The notes beneath the pieces are model-generated. The model was given only the letters and a program-made list of their open reading frames with translations. It was not told where the DNA came from and searched no databases. 64,000 nucleotides of DNA from Kitasatospora sp044457565. GTDB lineage: Bacteria; Actinomycetota; Actinomycetes; Streptomycetales; Streptomycetaceae. The position numbers were made by a program, and so were the translations under genes. Positions 15,174-23,030 of this stretch are shown here, one piece after another; within the stretch, counting starts at the first letter, position 1, and every line of letters starts with the position of its first letter. The stretch is from positions 248,001 to 312,000 of the forward strand of contig NZ_JBITGZ010000001.1 in assembly GCF_044457565.1 (NCBI RefSeq), in the 5' to 3' direction.

Positions 15174-15368
15174 CATCACTCTCACCGCAACCACGGCCGG
15201 ACCCGCCCACAACGGCCGATTTCCTACCCAAAGCCCCGTCCTGGCGGCGATTCGCGCGCCACCTGCGCGCCGCCCAAAGGTGCGATACCTCACACTCCCC
15301 ACGCGGGCTCCGGCTCCGGCATCCTGGCACAGCACCCTCACCCCACGACCTCGGGAGCCCACAGCCTC

Positions 15369-16169
15369 ATGTCCGACTCCGTGCTGTACGAGCTCGACGG
15401 CGGCCTCGCCGTGATCACCATCAACCGCCCGGACGCGATGAACGCGCTGGACACGCCCACCAAGGTGGCCCTGCGGGACACCGTGACCGCGGCGGCCGAG
15501 GACCCGGCGGTGCGGGCGGTGCTGCTCACCGGCGCCGGCGACAAGGCGTTCTGCGTCGGACAGGACCTCAAGGAGCACCTGGGCCTGCTCAAGCGCGCCG
15601 AGGAGACCGGCGAGGGCGCGCTGAAGACCGTCGCCGAGCACTACAACCCGCTGGTGCGGGCGCTGGCGGGGATGCGCAAGCCGACCGTCGCGGCCGTCGG
15701 CGGGGTGGCCGCCGGCGCCGGTGCCTCGCTGGCCTTCGCCTGCGACTTCCGGATCGTCGCCGACTCGGCCGGCTTCAACACCTCCTTCGCCGGGGTGGCG
15801 CTGACCGCCGACTCGGGTGCCTCCTGGACGCTGCCCCGGCTGGTCGGGCACGCCCGCGCGACCGAGCTGCTGATGCTGCCGCGCACCGTCAAGGCGCCCG
15901 AGGCGCTCCAGCTCGGCCTGGCCACCAGGGTCGTCCCGGCGGCCGAACTCGCCGCCAGCGCACGGAGCTTCGCCCAACAGCTGGCCGAGGGCCCGACGGT
16001 CGCCTACGGCGCCATCAAGGAGTCGCTGTCGTACGGCGCCGCCCACTCGCTGAGCGACCTGCTGGACAAGGAGGACGAACTGCAGACCCTCGCGGGCGCC
16101 AGCGCCGACCACCGCGAGGCCGTCCGCGCCTTCATCGCCAAGGAGAAGCCCGCCTACCTCGGCCGCTAG
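15369..16169 (+). CDS. Enoyl-CoA hydratase/isomerase (crotonase fold, PaaG-like)
   Basis: 266 residues. Crotonase landmarks: ITINRPDAMNALD at the N-terminus, the CoA/oxyanion-hole segment AFCVGQDLKEH (about 60-70), and PTVAAVGGVAAGAGASLAFACDFRI (about 100-125). A later VALTADSGASWTLPRLVG carries the Asp typical of PaaG/ring-opening isomerases rather than the Glu pair of classical hydratases. It is probably a soluble acyl-CoA isomerase or hydratase, substrate unknown. ATG 15369 follows GGGAG at a longer-than-ideal distance. It appears monocistronic and is convergent with the glycosylase. Confidence 0.85.
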   Translation: MSDSVLYELDGGLAVITINRPDAMNALDTPTKVALRDTVTAAAEDPAVRAVLLTGAGDKAFCVGQDLKEHLGLLKRAEETGEGALKTVAEHYNPLVRALAGMRKPTVAAVGGVAAGAGASLAFACDFRIVADSAGFNTSFAGVALTADSGASWTLPRLVGHARATELLMLPRTVKAPEALQLGLATRVVPAAELAASARSFAQQLAEGPTVAYGAIKESLSYGAAHSLSDLLDKEDELQTLAGASADHREAVRAFIAKEKPAYLGR

Positions 16170-16342
16170 CCCGGGAGCGGGCGCCACGGGCCGGGCGTTG
16201 ACGGCCGGTCGGCACCGGGTGCCGGTCGGCCCGGCGTCCGGCCGGCGGCCGGTGCACGGCCGGCGCGCGGTGTCGTCGGAGCCGGAGCCGGAGCCGAGGG
16301 GCGGGCTCGCGAGCGGGGTGGCCGGGTGTCAGGACCCGGGCG

Positions 16343-16930
16343 TCAGGACCCGGAGCTCAGGGCCGCGCGGACGTGGCAGTCCGCCAGGTGGTCGTCGACC
16401 AGACCGCAGGCCTGCATCAGGGCGTAGGCCGTGGTCGGGCCGACGAAGCGGAAGCCCTGCTTCTTCAGCTCCTTGGCCAGTGCCGTCGACTCGGGCGTGA
16501 CGGCCGGCACCTCCTCCAGCGACCGGGGTGCCGGGCGGCCGGGGTCGACGGCATAGCGCCAGATCAGCGCGTCCAGCCCGCCGTCGAGCTCGCGCGCCAC
16601 CCGGGCGTTGGCGATCGAGGCCTCGATCTTCGCCCGGTTGCGGATGATGCCGGTGTCCTGGAGCAGCCGCTCCACGTCCGCCTCACCGAACTCGGCGACC
16701 TCGGCGATCTCGAAGCCCGCGAACGCCGCCCGGAAGCCCTCCCGGCGGCGCAGGATGGTGATCCAGGACAGCCCGGACTGGAACGCCTCCAGGCAGACGC
16801 GCTCGAACAGCGCGTCGTCGCCGTGCACCGGCCGGCCCCACTCGCCGTCGTGGTACTCCCGGTAGTCCTCGGAGGAGTTGCCCCAGGCACAGCGCAGCAG
16901 CCCGTCGGGGCCCGGCACGGTGCCGGTCAT
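16343..16930 (-). CDS. tag: DNA-3-methyladenine glycosylase I
   Basis: 195 residues, the usual Tag length. RCAWGNSSEDYREYHDGEWG at the N-terminus gives the zinc-ligand Cys14 and the start of the HhH fold. LFERVCLEAFQSGLSWITIL and GFRFVGPTTAYALMQACGLV are family blocks, and C-terminal DDHLADCHV provides the HxxxC zinc ligands. It excises alkylated 3-methyladenine from DNA. Its ATG overlaps the stop of the DivIVA-domain gene (ATGA), so the two are translationally coupled, an arrangement shared with mycobacteria (Rv1209-Rv1210) as I recall. Confidence 0.92.
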   Translation of the reverse strand: MTGTVPGPDGLLRCAWGNSSEDYREYHDGEWGRPVHGDDALFERVCLEAFQSGLSWITILRRREGFRAAFAGFEIAEVAEFGEADVERLLQDTGIIRNRAKIEASIANARVARELDGGLDALIWRYAVDPGRPAPRSLEEVPAVTPESTALAKELKKQGFRFVGPTTAYALMQACGLVDDHLADCHVRAALSSGS

Positions 16931-17421
16931 CGGTCCGCCGGGCGGTCGTCCGTCGCCGGGTGGTCCGCCCGGCGGTCGGCTGGGCGCTCGGCGGCCGCGC
17001 CGGCGGTCTCCGGCGCCTGGTCGGCCGCCGGAGCCGCGGACGGAGCCTCGGCCGACTCGACGACCTTGGCGAACGCCTCCAGGCCGGGCAGCGGCTCGCC
17101 CCCCGGCTCGGCGTCCGGTCCGGCCTCCACCGCGCCGCGCAGGGCGGCCGCGGCCTCCAGCTCGGCGATCCGCGAATCCCGGTACGCGAGTTCCGCGCCC
17201 AGCCGGTCGAGCACGTCGTCGACCTCGTCCATCCGGTAGCCGCGCACGGCCATCGGCAGCCGGATCTCGTCCACGTCGTGGCGGCTGAGCGGACGGTCCT
17301 GCGGAAGCCTGGCGGCGATCCGGTCGTGCACCGCCTCCGGCAGCGAGCCGCCACCGCCCAGCGCCACCAGCGCGGCGCCTCCGACCACCACGGCCATCGC
17401 CGCCACGATCACCCAGAACAC
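16927..17421 (-). CDS. DivIVA-domain membrane-anchored protein
   Basis: 164 residues. It has an N-terminal membrane helix (VFWVIVAAMAVVVGGAALVAL) and then a short DivIVA-like block (LSRHDVDEIRLPMAVRGYRMDE) leading into a coiled coil (VDDVLDRLGAELAYRDSRIAELEAA). An acidic, Ala/Pro-rich disordered tail follows. It may mark curved or polar membrane during growth, but this is inferred from the domain. The GTG at 17421 has GGAGG 7-8 nt upstream; an ATG at 17469 would add 16 residues before the membrane helix without a ribosome site. It is the first gene of the pair with tag. Confidence 0.82.
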   Translation of the reverse strand: MFWVIVAAMAVVVGGAALVALGGGGSLPEAVHDRIAARLPQDRPLSRHDVDEIRLPMAVRGYRMDEVDDVLDRLGAELAYRDSRIAELEAAAALRGAVEAGPDAEPGGEPLPGLEAFAKVVESAEAPSAAPAADQAPETAGAAAERPADRRADHPATDDRPADR

Positions 17422-17528
17422 GAGCTGTCCTCCCGACTTCCTGGCCGGCCCCGATAACAGTGGGATCATGGTCCCCGAGTAGGCCGGGGGCCATCATCGC
17501 ACCCGCAGCAGCTGTGGAGGAGACAACG

Positions 17529-18392
17529 GTGGCACTGCGCCTGGGACCGCGTGAGTTCGGCGACGACGAGCTGGTGATCATGGCCATCGTCAACCGCACT
17601 CCGGACTCGTTCTTCGACCGCGGAGCCACCTTCGCCGACGAGGCCGCGTTCGCCGCCGCCGACCGCGCCGTGGCCGAGGGCGCGGCGATCCTGGACATCG
17701 GCGGGGTCAAGGCCGGACCGGGCGAGGAGGTCACGGTCGAGGAGGAACTGCGTCGCACGGTGCCCTTCGTGGCGGAGCTGCGCAAGCGCCACCCGCAGGC
17801 CGTGATCAGCGTGGACACCTGGCGGCACGAGGTCGGCGAGGCGGTCTGCGAGGTCGGCGCGGACCTGCTGAACGACGCCTGGGGCGGGTACGACCCCGCG
17901 CTCGCCGAGGTCGCCGCCCGGTACGACGCCGGGCTGGTCTGCACCCACGCGGGCGGCGTCGAGCCGCGTACCCGCCCGCACCGGGTCGGTTACCAGGACG
18001 TGATGGCGGACATCCTGCGGGTGACGGTCGGACTGGCCGAGCGGGCCGCCGGTCTCGGCGTGCGCCGGGACGCCCTGATCATCGACCCGGGCCACGACTT
18101 CGGCAAGAACACCCGGCACTCGCTGGAGGCCACCCGCCGGCTGCCCGAGATGACGGCCACCGGGTTCCCGGTACTGGTCTCGCTCTCCAACAAGGACTTC
18201 GTCGGCGAGACCCTCGACCGGCCGGTGGACGAGCGGCTGCTCGGCACCCTGGCCACCACCGCGGTCTCGGCCTGGCTGGGCGCCCGGATCTACCGGGTGC
18301 ACCAGGTCGCGGAGACCCGGCAGGTGCTCGACATGGTGGCCTCGATCCAGGGCACCCGTCCCCCGGCGGTGGCCCGCCGGGGTCTGGGGTGA
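17529..18392 (+). CDS. Dihydropteroate synthase paralogue (FolP2-like)
   Basis: 287 residues with the DHPS TIM-barrel. IMAIVNRTPDSFFDRG, ISVDTWRHE, LLNDAWGG, DPGHDFGKNTRHS and RIYRVHQV align with the canonical motifs. Two active-site loops differ: the usual GGESTRPGA is GGVKAGPGE, and the usual SRKxxIG is SNKDFVGE. This matches the FolP2 group (M. tuberculosis Rv1207), which was reported not to have DHPS activity. It may therefore act outside folate synthesis. GTG 17529 follows a perfect GGAGGAG. It is divergent from the DivIVA-domain gene. Confidence 0.85.
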   Translation: MALRLGPREFGDDELVIMAIVNRTPDSFFDRGATFADEAAFAAADRAVAEGAAILDIGGVKAGPGEEVTVEEELRRTVPFVAELRKRHPQAVISVDTWRHEVGEAVCEVGADLLNDAWGGYDPALAEVAARYDAGLVCTHAGGVEPRTRPHRVGYQDVMADILRVTVGLAERAAGLGVRRDALIIDPGHDFGKNTRHSLEATRRLPEMTATGFPVLVSLSNKDFVGETLDRPVDERLLGTLATTAVSAWLGARIYRVHQVAETRQVLDMVASIQGTRPPAVARRGLG

Positions 18393-18413
18393 GCTGGTCA
18401 GCTTCTGTCTGGG

Positions 18414-18509
18414 GCTCGGCTCGCCTCCGGGGCGCTCTCTTCCTTTGGGGGCTCGGCTCGCCTCCGGGGCGCTCTCCTCATTTGGCGCTCGGCTCGCCTC
18501 CGGGGCGCT
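18414..18509 (+). repeat. Three tandem copies of a dispersed intergenic repeat
   Basis: A 23-nt unit containing GCTCGCCTCCGGGGCGCT occurs at 18414-18436, 18451-18473 and 18487-18509, spaced 37 and 36 nt apart with variable spacers. A fourth copy of the 18-nt core lies at 5217-5234. The 310-nt gap 18393-18702 holds nothing else that I recognise. Confidence 0.75.
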
Positions 18510-18702
18510 TCAGCCCGGCGCCGACGGTCGTCGCTCCCGCGCTCCCTCGTACCTCGGTCGCTTCCTCGCTCCTCCCTTTCGGCACCGGCGCGCCCCTTCG
18601 GCTCGCTCGCCGGTGGTGGGTGGCTGAGGTCAGGTAAGGCGCGGGCGGGCAAGGGCCCGGGAGCGGGCGTGGGCGTGGGCGGCCCGCCCCGGGCGGGGGC
18701 CG

Positions 18703-19509
18703 CTAGATCAGGTCGGGGCGGCGGGTCTCGGCGAGGATCTTCATCACCTCGTCGACCTCGTCGGTGATGTGGAACAGCTCCAGGTCCTTGGGCGAGGCCT
18801 TGCCCTCGGCGACCAGGGTGTTCTTCAGCCACTCGAAGAGGCCGCTCCAGTACGCGGTGCCGAACAGCACCACGGGGAAGCGGGTCACCTTCTTCGTCTG
18901 CACCAGCGTCAGCGCCTCGAAGAGCTCGTCCAGCGTGCCCAGACCTCCGGGCAGCACCACGAAGCCCTGGGCGTACTTGACGAACATCGTCTTGCGGACG
19001 AAGAAGTAACGGAAGTTCAGCCCGAGATCGACGAACTCGTTGAGCCCCTGCTCGAAGGGCAGCTCGATGCCGAGGCCGACGCTGAGCCCGCCCGCCTCCG
19101 AGGCACCACGGTTGGCCGCCTCCATCGCGCCCGGGCCGCCACCGGTGATCACGGCGTAGCCGGCCTCGGCCAGCGCCCGGCCGATCGCCACCCCGGAGGC
19201 GTACTCGGGTGAGTCGACGGCCGTCCGGGCGGAGCCGAAGACACTGATGGCGGGTGGCAGTTCGGCGAGCGCGCCGAAGCCCTCGACGAACTCCGAGGTG
19301 ATCCGCCAGACCCGCCACGGGTCGGTGTGCAGCCAGTCGGTGGGGCCGGTGGTGTCCAGCAGACGCTGATCCGTGGTGCCGGTGCCGACCTGGTCGCGCC
19401 GGACCAGGACCGGCCCCTTCTGCTTCTCCGGCCAGGACTTCTTCTGCCCGGGCTCGCCCACCCGCTCAGGGCCGTGTCCGTAGTGCTTTTCGTCTCCTGT
19501 GCCTGTCAT
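18703..19509 (-). CDS. LOG-family protein (TIGR00730, putative nucleoside-phosphate phosphoribohydrolase)
   Basis: 268 residues. The Rossmann-like LOG fold is clear: ISVFGSARTA, AVITGGGPGAMEAANRGA, and the signature VVLPGGLGTLDELFEAL (PGGxGTxxE). Such enzymes release bases from nucleoside 5'-monophosphates and are bacterial relatives of cytokinin-activating LOG. The N-terminal 60 residues form a basic, low-complexity tail typical of the longer actinobacterial form. ATG 19509 has no ribosome site; TAGGGT lies 6 nt upstream, so it is probably leaderless. dapE ends 76 nt upstream on the same strand but keeps its own promoter. Confidence 0.9.
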   Translation of the reverse strand: MTGTGDEKHYGHGPERVGEPGQKKSWPEKQKGPVLVRRDQVGTGTTDQRLLDTTGPTDWLHTDPWRVWRITSEFVEGFGALAELPPAISVFGSARTAVDSPEYASGVAIGRALAEAGYAVITGGGPGAMEAANRGASEAGGLSVGLGIELPFEQGLNEFVDLGLNFRYFFVRKTMFVKYAQGFVVLPGGLGTLDELFEALTLVQTKKVTRFPVVLFGTAYWSGLFEWLKNTLVAEGKASPKDLELFHITDEVDEVMKILAETRRPDLI

Positions 19510-19515
19510 GACGAA

Positions 19516-19521
19516 ACCCTA
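19516..19521 (-). promoter_or_regulatory. -10 box (TAGGGT) of a probable leaderless promoter
   Basis: Minus-strand TAGGGT ends 6 nt before the LOG-family ATG. Confidence 0.5.
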
Positions 19522-19584
19522 CGCCCGCCGATCCCCGATTTCAGGGAACGGCGAGAGGTCGGTTCGCGGACCTTCAGGTGGCGC

Positions 19585-20661
19585 TCAGGAGCCGGTGAGC
19601 CAGCTGCGCAGCCGCTCCTCCACCTCGCCGATCGCGGCGAGCGAGCAGTGCTCCTCGCGCTTGTGCGCGAGATTGGGGTCACCCGGGCCGTAGTTGACCG
19701 CCGGGACGCCCAGCGCGCTGAACCTGGCGACGTCCGTCCAGCCGAACTTGGCCCGGGCCTGGCCGCCGGTGGCGGCCAGGAAGGCCTGGGCGGCGGGCTG
19801 GCCGAGGCCGGGCAGCGCGCCGGGAGCGGAGTCGGTCACCGTGATCTCGTAGCCCTCGAAGACCTCGCGCACGTGCGCCTCGGCGTCGGCCTGGCTGCGG
19901 TCCGGGGCGTAGCGGAAGTTGACCGTCACCACGCACTCGTCGGGGATCACGTTGCCGGCCACGCCGCCGTCGATCCGGACCGCGTTGAGGCCCTCGCGGT
20001 ACTCCAGGCCGTCGATCTCCACCCGGCGCGGGCGGTAGGAGACCAGCCGGCCGAGCACCTCGGCGGCGTGGTGGATGGCGTTGTCGCCGAGCCAGCTGCG
20101 GGCCACGTGCGACCGTACGCCGGTGAGCCTGACCTGCACCCGCAGGGTGCCCTGGCAGCCGCCCTCGACCATGGCGCCGCTGGGCTCCAGCAGGACCGCG
20201 AAGTCCGCGGCCAGCCAGTCGGGGTGCTGGGCGGCGAGGTGGCCGAGCCCGTTGCGGGAGGCCTCGATCTCCTCGCAGTCGTAGAAGACGAAGGTGAGGT
20301 CCCGGTTCGGCTCGGGCAGGGTGGCGGCCAGCCGCAGCTGTACGGCCACACCCGACTTCATGTCGGAGGTGCCGCAGCCGTAGAGCAGGTCCCCCTCGAC
20401 GTGGGAGGGCACGTTGTCGGCGATCGGGACGGTGTCCAGGTGGCCGGCGAGCAGCACCCGCTCCGCGCGGCCGAGGTTCGTCCGGGCGACCACGTTGTTG
20501 CCGTACCGGTCGACCCTCAGGTGCGGGTAGGCACGCAGCGCGGCCTCCACCGCGTCGGCGAGCGCCTGCTCGTCGCCGCTGACGGACGGGAAGTCGACGA
20601 GCTGCGCGGTCAGCGCGCCGCCGTCGAGGGTGAGGTCCAGGGACGTATGGGGGCTGCTCAT
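19585..20661 (-). CDS. dapE: Succinyl-diaminopimelate desuccinylase
   Basis: 358 residues of the M20 metallopeptidase family. Metal motifs in order: LAGHLDTVP, YGCGTSDMKSG, FYDCEEIEASRNG and a C-terminal NLAHKREEHCS. The lid/dimerisation domain lies between about residues 165 and 275 (GVRSHVARSWLGDNAIHHA). It hydrolyses N-succinyl-LL-diaminopimelate in the lysine/peptidoglycan pathway and acts with DapC, encoded 3.4 kb downstream. ATG 20661 (MSSPHTSLDL) has TACGCT 8 nt upstream and no ribosome site. Confidence 0.92.
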   Translation of the reverse strand: MSSPHTSLDLTLDGGALTAQLVDFPSVSGDEQALADAVEAALRAYPHLRVDRYGNNVVARTNLGRAERVLLAGHLDTVPIADNVPSHVEGDLLYGCGTSDMKSGVAVQLRLAATLPEPNRDLTFVFYDCEEIEASRNGLGHLAAQHPDWLAADFAVLLEPSGAMVEGGCQGTLRVQVRLTGVRSHVARSWLGDNAIHHAAEVLGRLVSYRPRRVEIDGLEYREGLNAVRIDGGVAGNVIPDECVVTVNFRYAPDRSQADAEAHVREVFEGYEITVTDSAPGALPGLGQPAAQAFLAATGGQARAKFGWTDVARFSALGVPAVNYGPGDPNLAHKREEHCSLAAIGEVEERLRSWLTGS

Positions 20662-20669
20662 GGTCGCCA

Positions 20670-20675
20670 AGCGTA
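20670..20675 (-). promoter_or_regulatory. -10 box (TACGCT) of a probable leaderless promoter for dapE
   Basis: Minus-strand TACGCT ends 8 nt before the dapE ATG. Confidence 0.45.
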
Positions 20676-20872
20676 TCGCCGGGCCGGTCCGGCGCCGGCC
20701 CGTGTCCACGATCGCCCGCCCGGCGTCCGCCCGTCACCCCGTACGCCTGCGCCGGCCCCGGGTACGGACGCGCCGGGGGCCGCGCGCGGCGGCGGTCCGC
20801 AACCGTGGACGCCGTACACCCGTCCGAGTAGGTACGGTGGCGGGGCAATGCACGGTTCGAGAGGGGCGGCGG

Positions 20873-21886
20873 GTGGCCAGGAGAGCTAGGGGCGGAGAGA
20901 GCGGCGGCAAGGCTGCTCCGCGCCGGGGCAGGCTGCTGCGCTGGATCCTGGTCGGGCTGGTGGTGGCCGCCGTGATCGCCGGCTCGGTGGTGTGGCTGAA
21001 CCGGGAGAAGTTCGTCCCGGAGGGCTGCACGGTCAAGACCGCGGCCGGCGCGGGCACGCTGGAGATCCCGCAGGCCGCGAACGCCGCGACGATCTCCGCG
21101 GTGGCGCACTCGCGGGGGCTGCCGGACCGGGCGGTGACGATCGCGCTGGCGACGGCGATGCAGGAGTCCAAGATCCGCAACCTGACCGGCGGCGACCGCG
21201 ACTCGGCCGGGCTGTTCCAGCAGCGACCCTCGCAGGGCTGGGGCACGTACGAGCAGATCAAGGACCCGGTGTACGCCACCAACAAGTTCCTCGACGGTCT
21301 GGTCAAGGTGCCCGGCTACACCCGACTGCCGCTGACCGACGCCGCCCAGCAGGTGCAGCGCAGCGGCTACCCCCAGGCGTACGCCAAGCACGAGACCAAG
21401 GCGACGCTGCTCGCGTCCTCCCTGACCGGCCGTGAGCCGGGCTCGTTCACCTGCGTCGTCCATGACTTCGCCACGCCGGACAGCGCCGACACGCCGAGCG
21501 GCCAGCCCGGCGGCGTGACGTCCTCCACCTCGCCGGCCGCCGCGCCCGACCGGACCCAGCAGCTGACCGAGCGGGTGCGCCGGGAGTTCGGCCGTACGGT
21601 GACGGCGGCCGACGGCTACACCTCGGCCATCAAGGGCGCGGAGCACGCGGTGGCGCTCACCCCGGAGCCGTCGTCGAGCACGGACTCGGGGCCGGAGGCG
21701 GCCCGGGAGAACGGCTGGGCCGTGGCGCACTGGGCGGTGGCGCAGGCGCAGCAGCTGGGGATCGCGACGGTCGCCTACGACGGGAAGATCTGGCGGATGG
21801 CCAAGTCCACCGAGGGCTGGAAGCCGCTGGGCACGGGCACCTCGACCACGCTGGTGCAGGTCACCCTGGCGGCGCCGAAGGGCTGA
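20873..21886 (+). CDS. Membrane-anchored lytic-transglycosylase-like protein
   Basis: 337 residues. A basic N-terminus (RRARGGESGGKAAPRRGR) precedes one membrane helix (LLRWILVGLVVAAVIAGSVVWL, about 20-41), so most of the protein is outside the cell. The domain at about 65-170 looks like a lysozyme/transglycosylase fold: LPDRAVTIALATAMQESKIR supplies a candidate catalytic Glu, followed by DRDSAGLFQQRPSQGWGT and NKFLDGLVKVPGY. A Ser/Thr/Pro linker leads to a C-terminal domain of about 110 residues with no assignment. Orthologues are sometimes labelled heavy metal transporter, which the sequence does not support. GTG 20873 follows GAGAGGGG. Confidence 0.7.
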   Translation: MARRARGGESGGKAAPRRGRLLRWILVGLVVAAVIAGSVVWLNREKFVPEGCTVKTAAGAGTLEIPQAANAATISAVAHSRGLPDRAVTIALATAMQESKIRNLTGGDRDSAGLFQQRPSQGWGTYEQIKDPVYATNKFLDGLVKVPGYTRLPLTDAAQQVQRSGYPQAYAKHETKATLLASSLTGREPGSFTCVVHDFATPDSADTPSGQPGGVTSSTSPAAAPDRTQQLTERVRREFGRTVTAADGYTSAIKGAEHAVALTPEPSSSTDSGPEAARENGWAVAHWAVAQAQQLGIATVAYDGKIWRMAKSTEGWKPLGTGTSTTLVQVTLAAPKG

Positions 21887-22060
21887 GGCGCCCGTTCGGC
21901 GCCGCAACGGCGCGCGGTTGACGCACAGACGGCCGATACACCGCCATCCGGGTGATTCCGGTCAACCTGGATCGACGACCGGCACCCGCGCCGCGCGTCA
22001 CCGGCGGGTGTTCCGGCCGTCCGGGACGATCCCCTCGGGCCATGGGAAGTGACGATTCTT

Positions 22061-22092
22061 CATCGGCGGCCCGCCCGGCCGGGCCGCCGATG
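22061..22092 (+). terminator. Strong hairpin in the 335-nt gap before the secreted protein
   Basis: A perfect 13-bp stem (CATCGGCGGCCCG, 22061-22073, with 22080-22092) and a 6-nt loop, 175 nt after the anchored protein. It is either that gene's terminator or a structure in the leader of the next gene. The rest of 21887-22221 shows no gene, only a clear AGGAG ribosome site at 22213-22217. Confidence 0.55.
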
Positions 22093-22221
22093 ACGACAGG
22101 CCGCCGACACGCCTTCTTGGCGTGCTCTTTACCTGTCCGGACCGAAACCTTCTCGCTCCTCAAGCGGTAATCACGTCGTCCGCCCGGCGGACGGGATTCA
22201 CCCACACCTCTTAGGAGCTCC

Positions 22222-22935
22222 ATGTCTCTCCCCCTCAAGCGCCGGATCGCCCAGGCCGCGCTGCTCGTCGCGGCCGGCGCGACCCCGCTGGTCGCGGCCG
22301 GGTCCGCGTCCGCCGACGCCCTGGTGCCGAAGACCGACCTGGCCGCACCTCTGAGCGCGCTGACGTCCACCGACGGTGGCACCACCCTGCAGAACGCCAC
22401 GCACGAGCTGGGCCAGGCCGCCGGCTCCGACGCGACCGGCAACATCGTCGCGGACAGCCTGCCCGCGGCGACCCAGAAGGCCGGCACGCTGATGGCCCCG
22501 GTCGACAAGACCGCCGCCACCACCGGCACGCTCTCCGCCGTCGCCGCCAAGCTCAGCCCCGCGCTGGACGGCAAGCTCCAGCAGGCCGCCACCGGCCGCA
22601 GCGCCGGCACCTCCGCCGACCCGGTCGGCGCGCTGAGCCAGACCGCCGGCGTCACCCCGCAGCTGCCCGCCCCCGGCTCCCTCACCGGCGCGGTGCCCGG
22701 TGCCGAGAACCTCACCGGCGGCCTGCCCACCGGCGCCCTGCCCACCGGCTCAATGACCAAGGCCCTGCCCGGCGCCGACCTGCCCGGCGCCGACCTGCTC
22801 GGCAGCCTCGGCGGCGCGCCCGCCACCCGCGGCCTGCCCGGCGTCGGCGGCGCCTCCCCGGTCGGCGGCCTGACCGGCGGGCTCGGCCCGGTCGGCGGCC
22901 TGCTCGGCGGTATCGGCGGCGGCAACATCGGCTGA
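22222..22935 (+). CDS. Secreted Gly/Leu/Pro-repeat protein
   Basis: 237 residues with a classical signal peptide (MSLPLKRRIAQAALLVAAGA...) and a cleavage site after ASA near residue 31. The mature protein is hydrophilic to about residue 135 and then becomes a low-complexity region of repeated GLPTGALPTG, PGADLPGADLLG and VGGLTGGLGPVGGLLGGIGG motifs, which suggests a surface or matrix protein. Orthologues are sometimes called ATP-binding protein, but there is no P-loop or other nucleotide site. The ribosome site is AGGAG (22213-22217). A strong terminator follows at 22959-22998. Confidence 0.8.
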   Translation: MSLPLKRRIAQAALLVAAGATPLVAAGSASADALVPKTDLAAPLSALTSTDGGTTLQNATHELGQAAGSDATGNIVADSLPAATQKAGTLMAPVDKTAATTGTLSAVAAKLSPALDGKLQQAATGRSAGTSADPVGALSQTAGVTPQLPAPGSLTGAVPGAENLTGGLPTGALPTGSMTKALPGADLPGADLLGSLGGAPATRGLPGVGGASPVGGLTGGLGPVGGLLGGIGGGNIG

Positions 22936-22958
22936 CCCGACCGCTGACGCACCGACAC

Positions 22959-22998
22959 GGCGAAGGGCCGGGGAGCAGCTGCTCCCCGGCCCTTCGCC
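22959..22998. terminator. Strong terminator between secreted protein and dapC
   Basis: A 40-nt perfect inverted repeat, forming an 18-bp stem with an AGCT loop, lies between two convergent genes. Confidence 0.9.
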
Positions 22999-23006
22999 AG
23001 CTGCTC

Positions 23007-23025
23007 GGGCCCCTTCGCGGGGCCC
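23007..23025 (-). terminator. Second hairpin next to the dapC stop
   Basis: GGGCCCC/GGGGCCC 7-bp stem with a 5-nt TTCGC loop, 5 nt past the dapC stop; probably part of the dapC terminator. Confidence 0.5.
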
Positions 23026-23030
23026 TCGGC

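Noticed and set aside
18414..18509. CRISPR array
   Set aside because: Only three short GC-rich copies with 13-14-nt spacers and no cas genes; this is a simple dispersed repeat.
20873..21886. Heavy metal transporter annotation
   Set aside because: One membrane helix, no metal-binding motif, and a lysozyme-like extracellular segment.
19679..21907. Minus-strand open frame of over 700 codons over dapE and the anchored protein
   Set aside because: Out-of-frame shadow with Arg/Pro/Gly-rich translation; dapE itself is in another frame with clear motifs.
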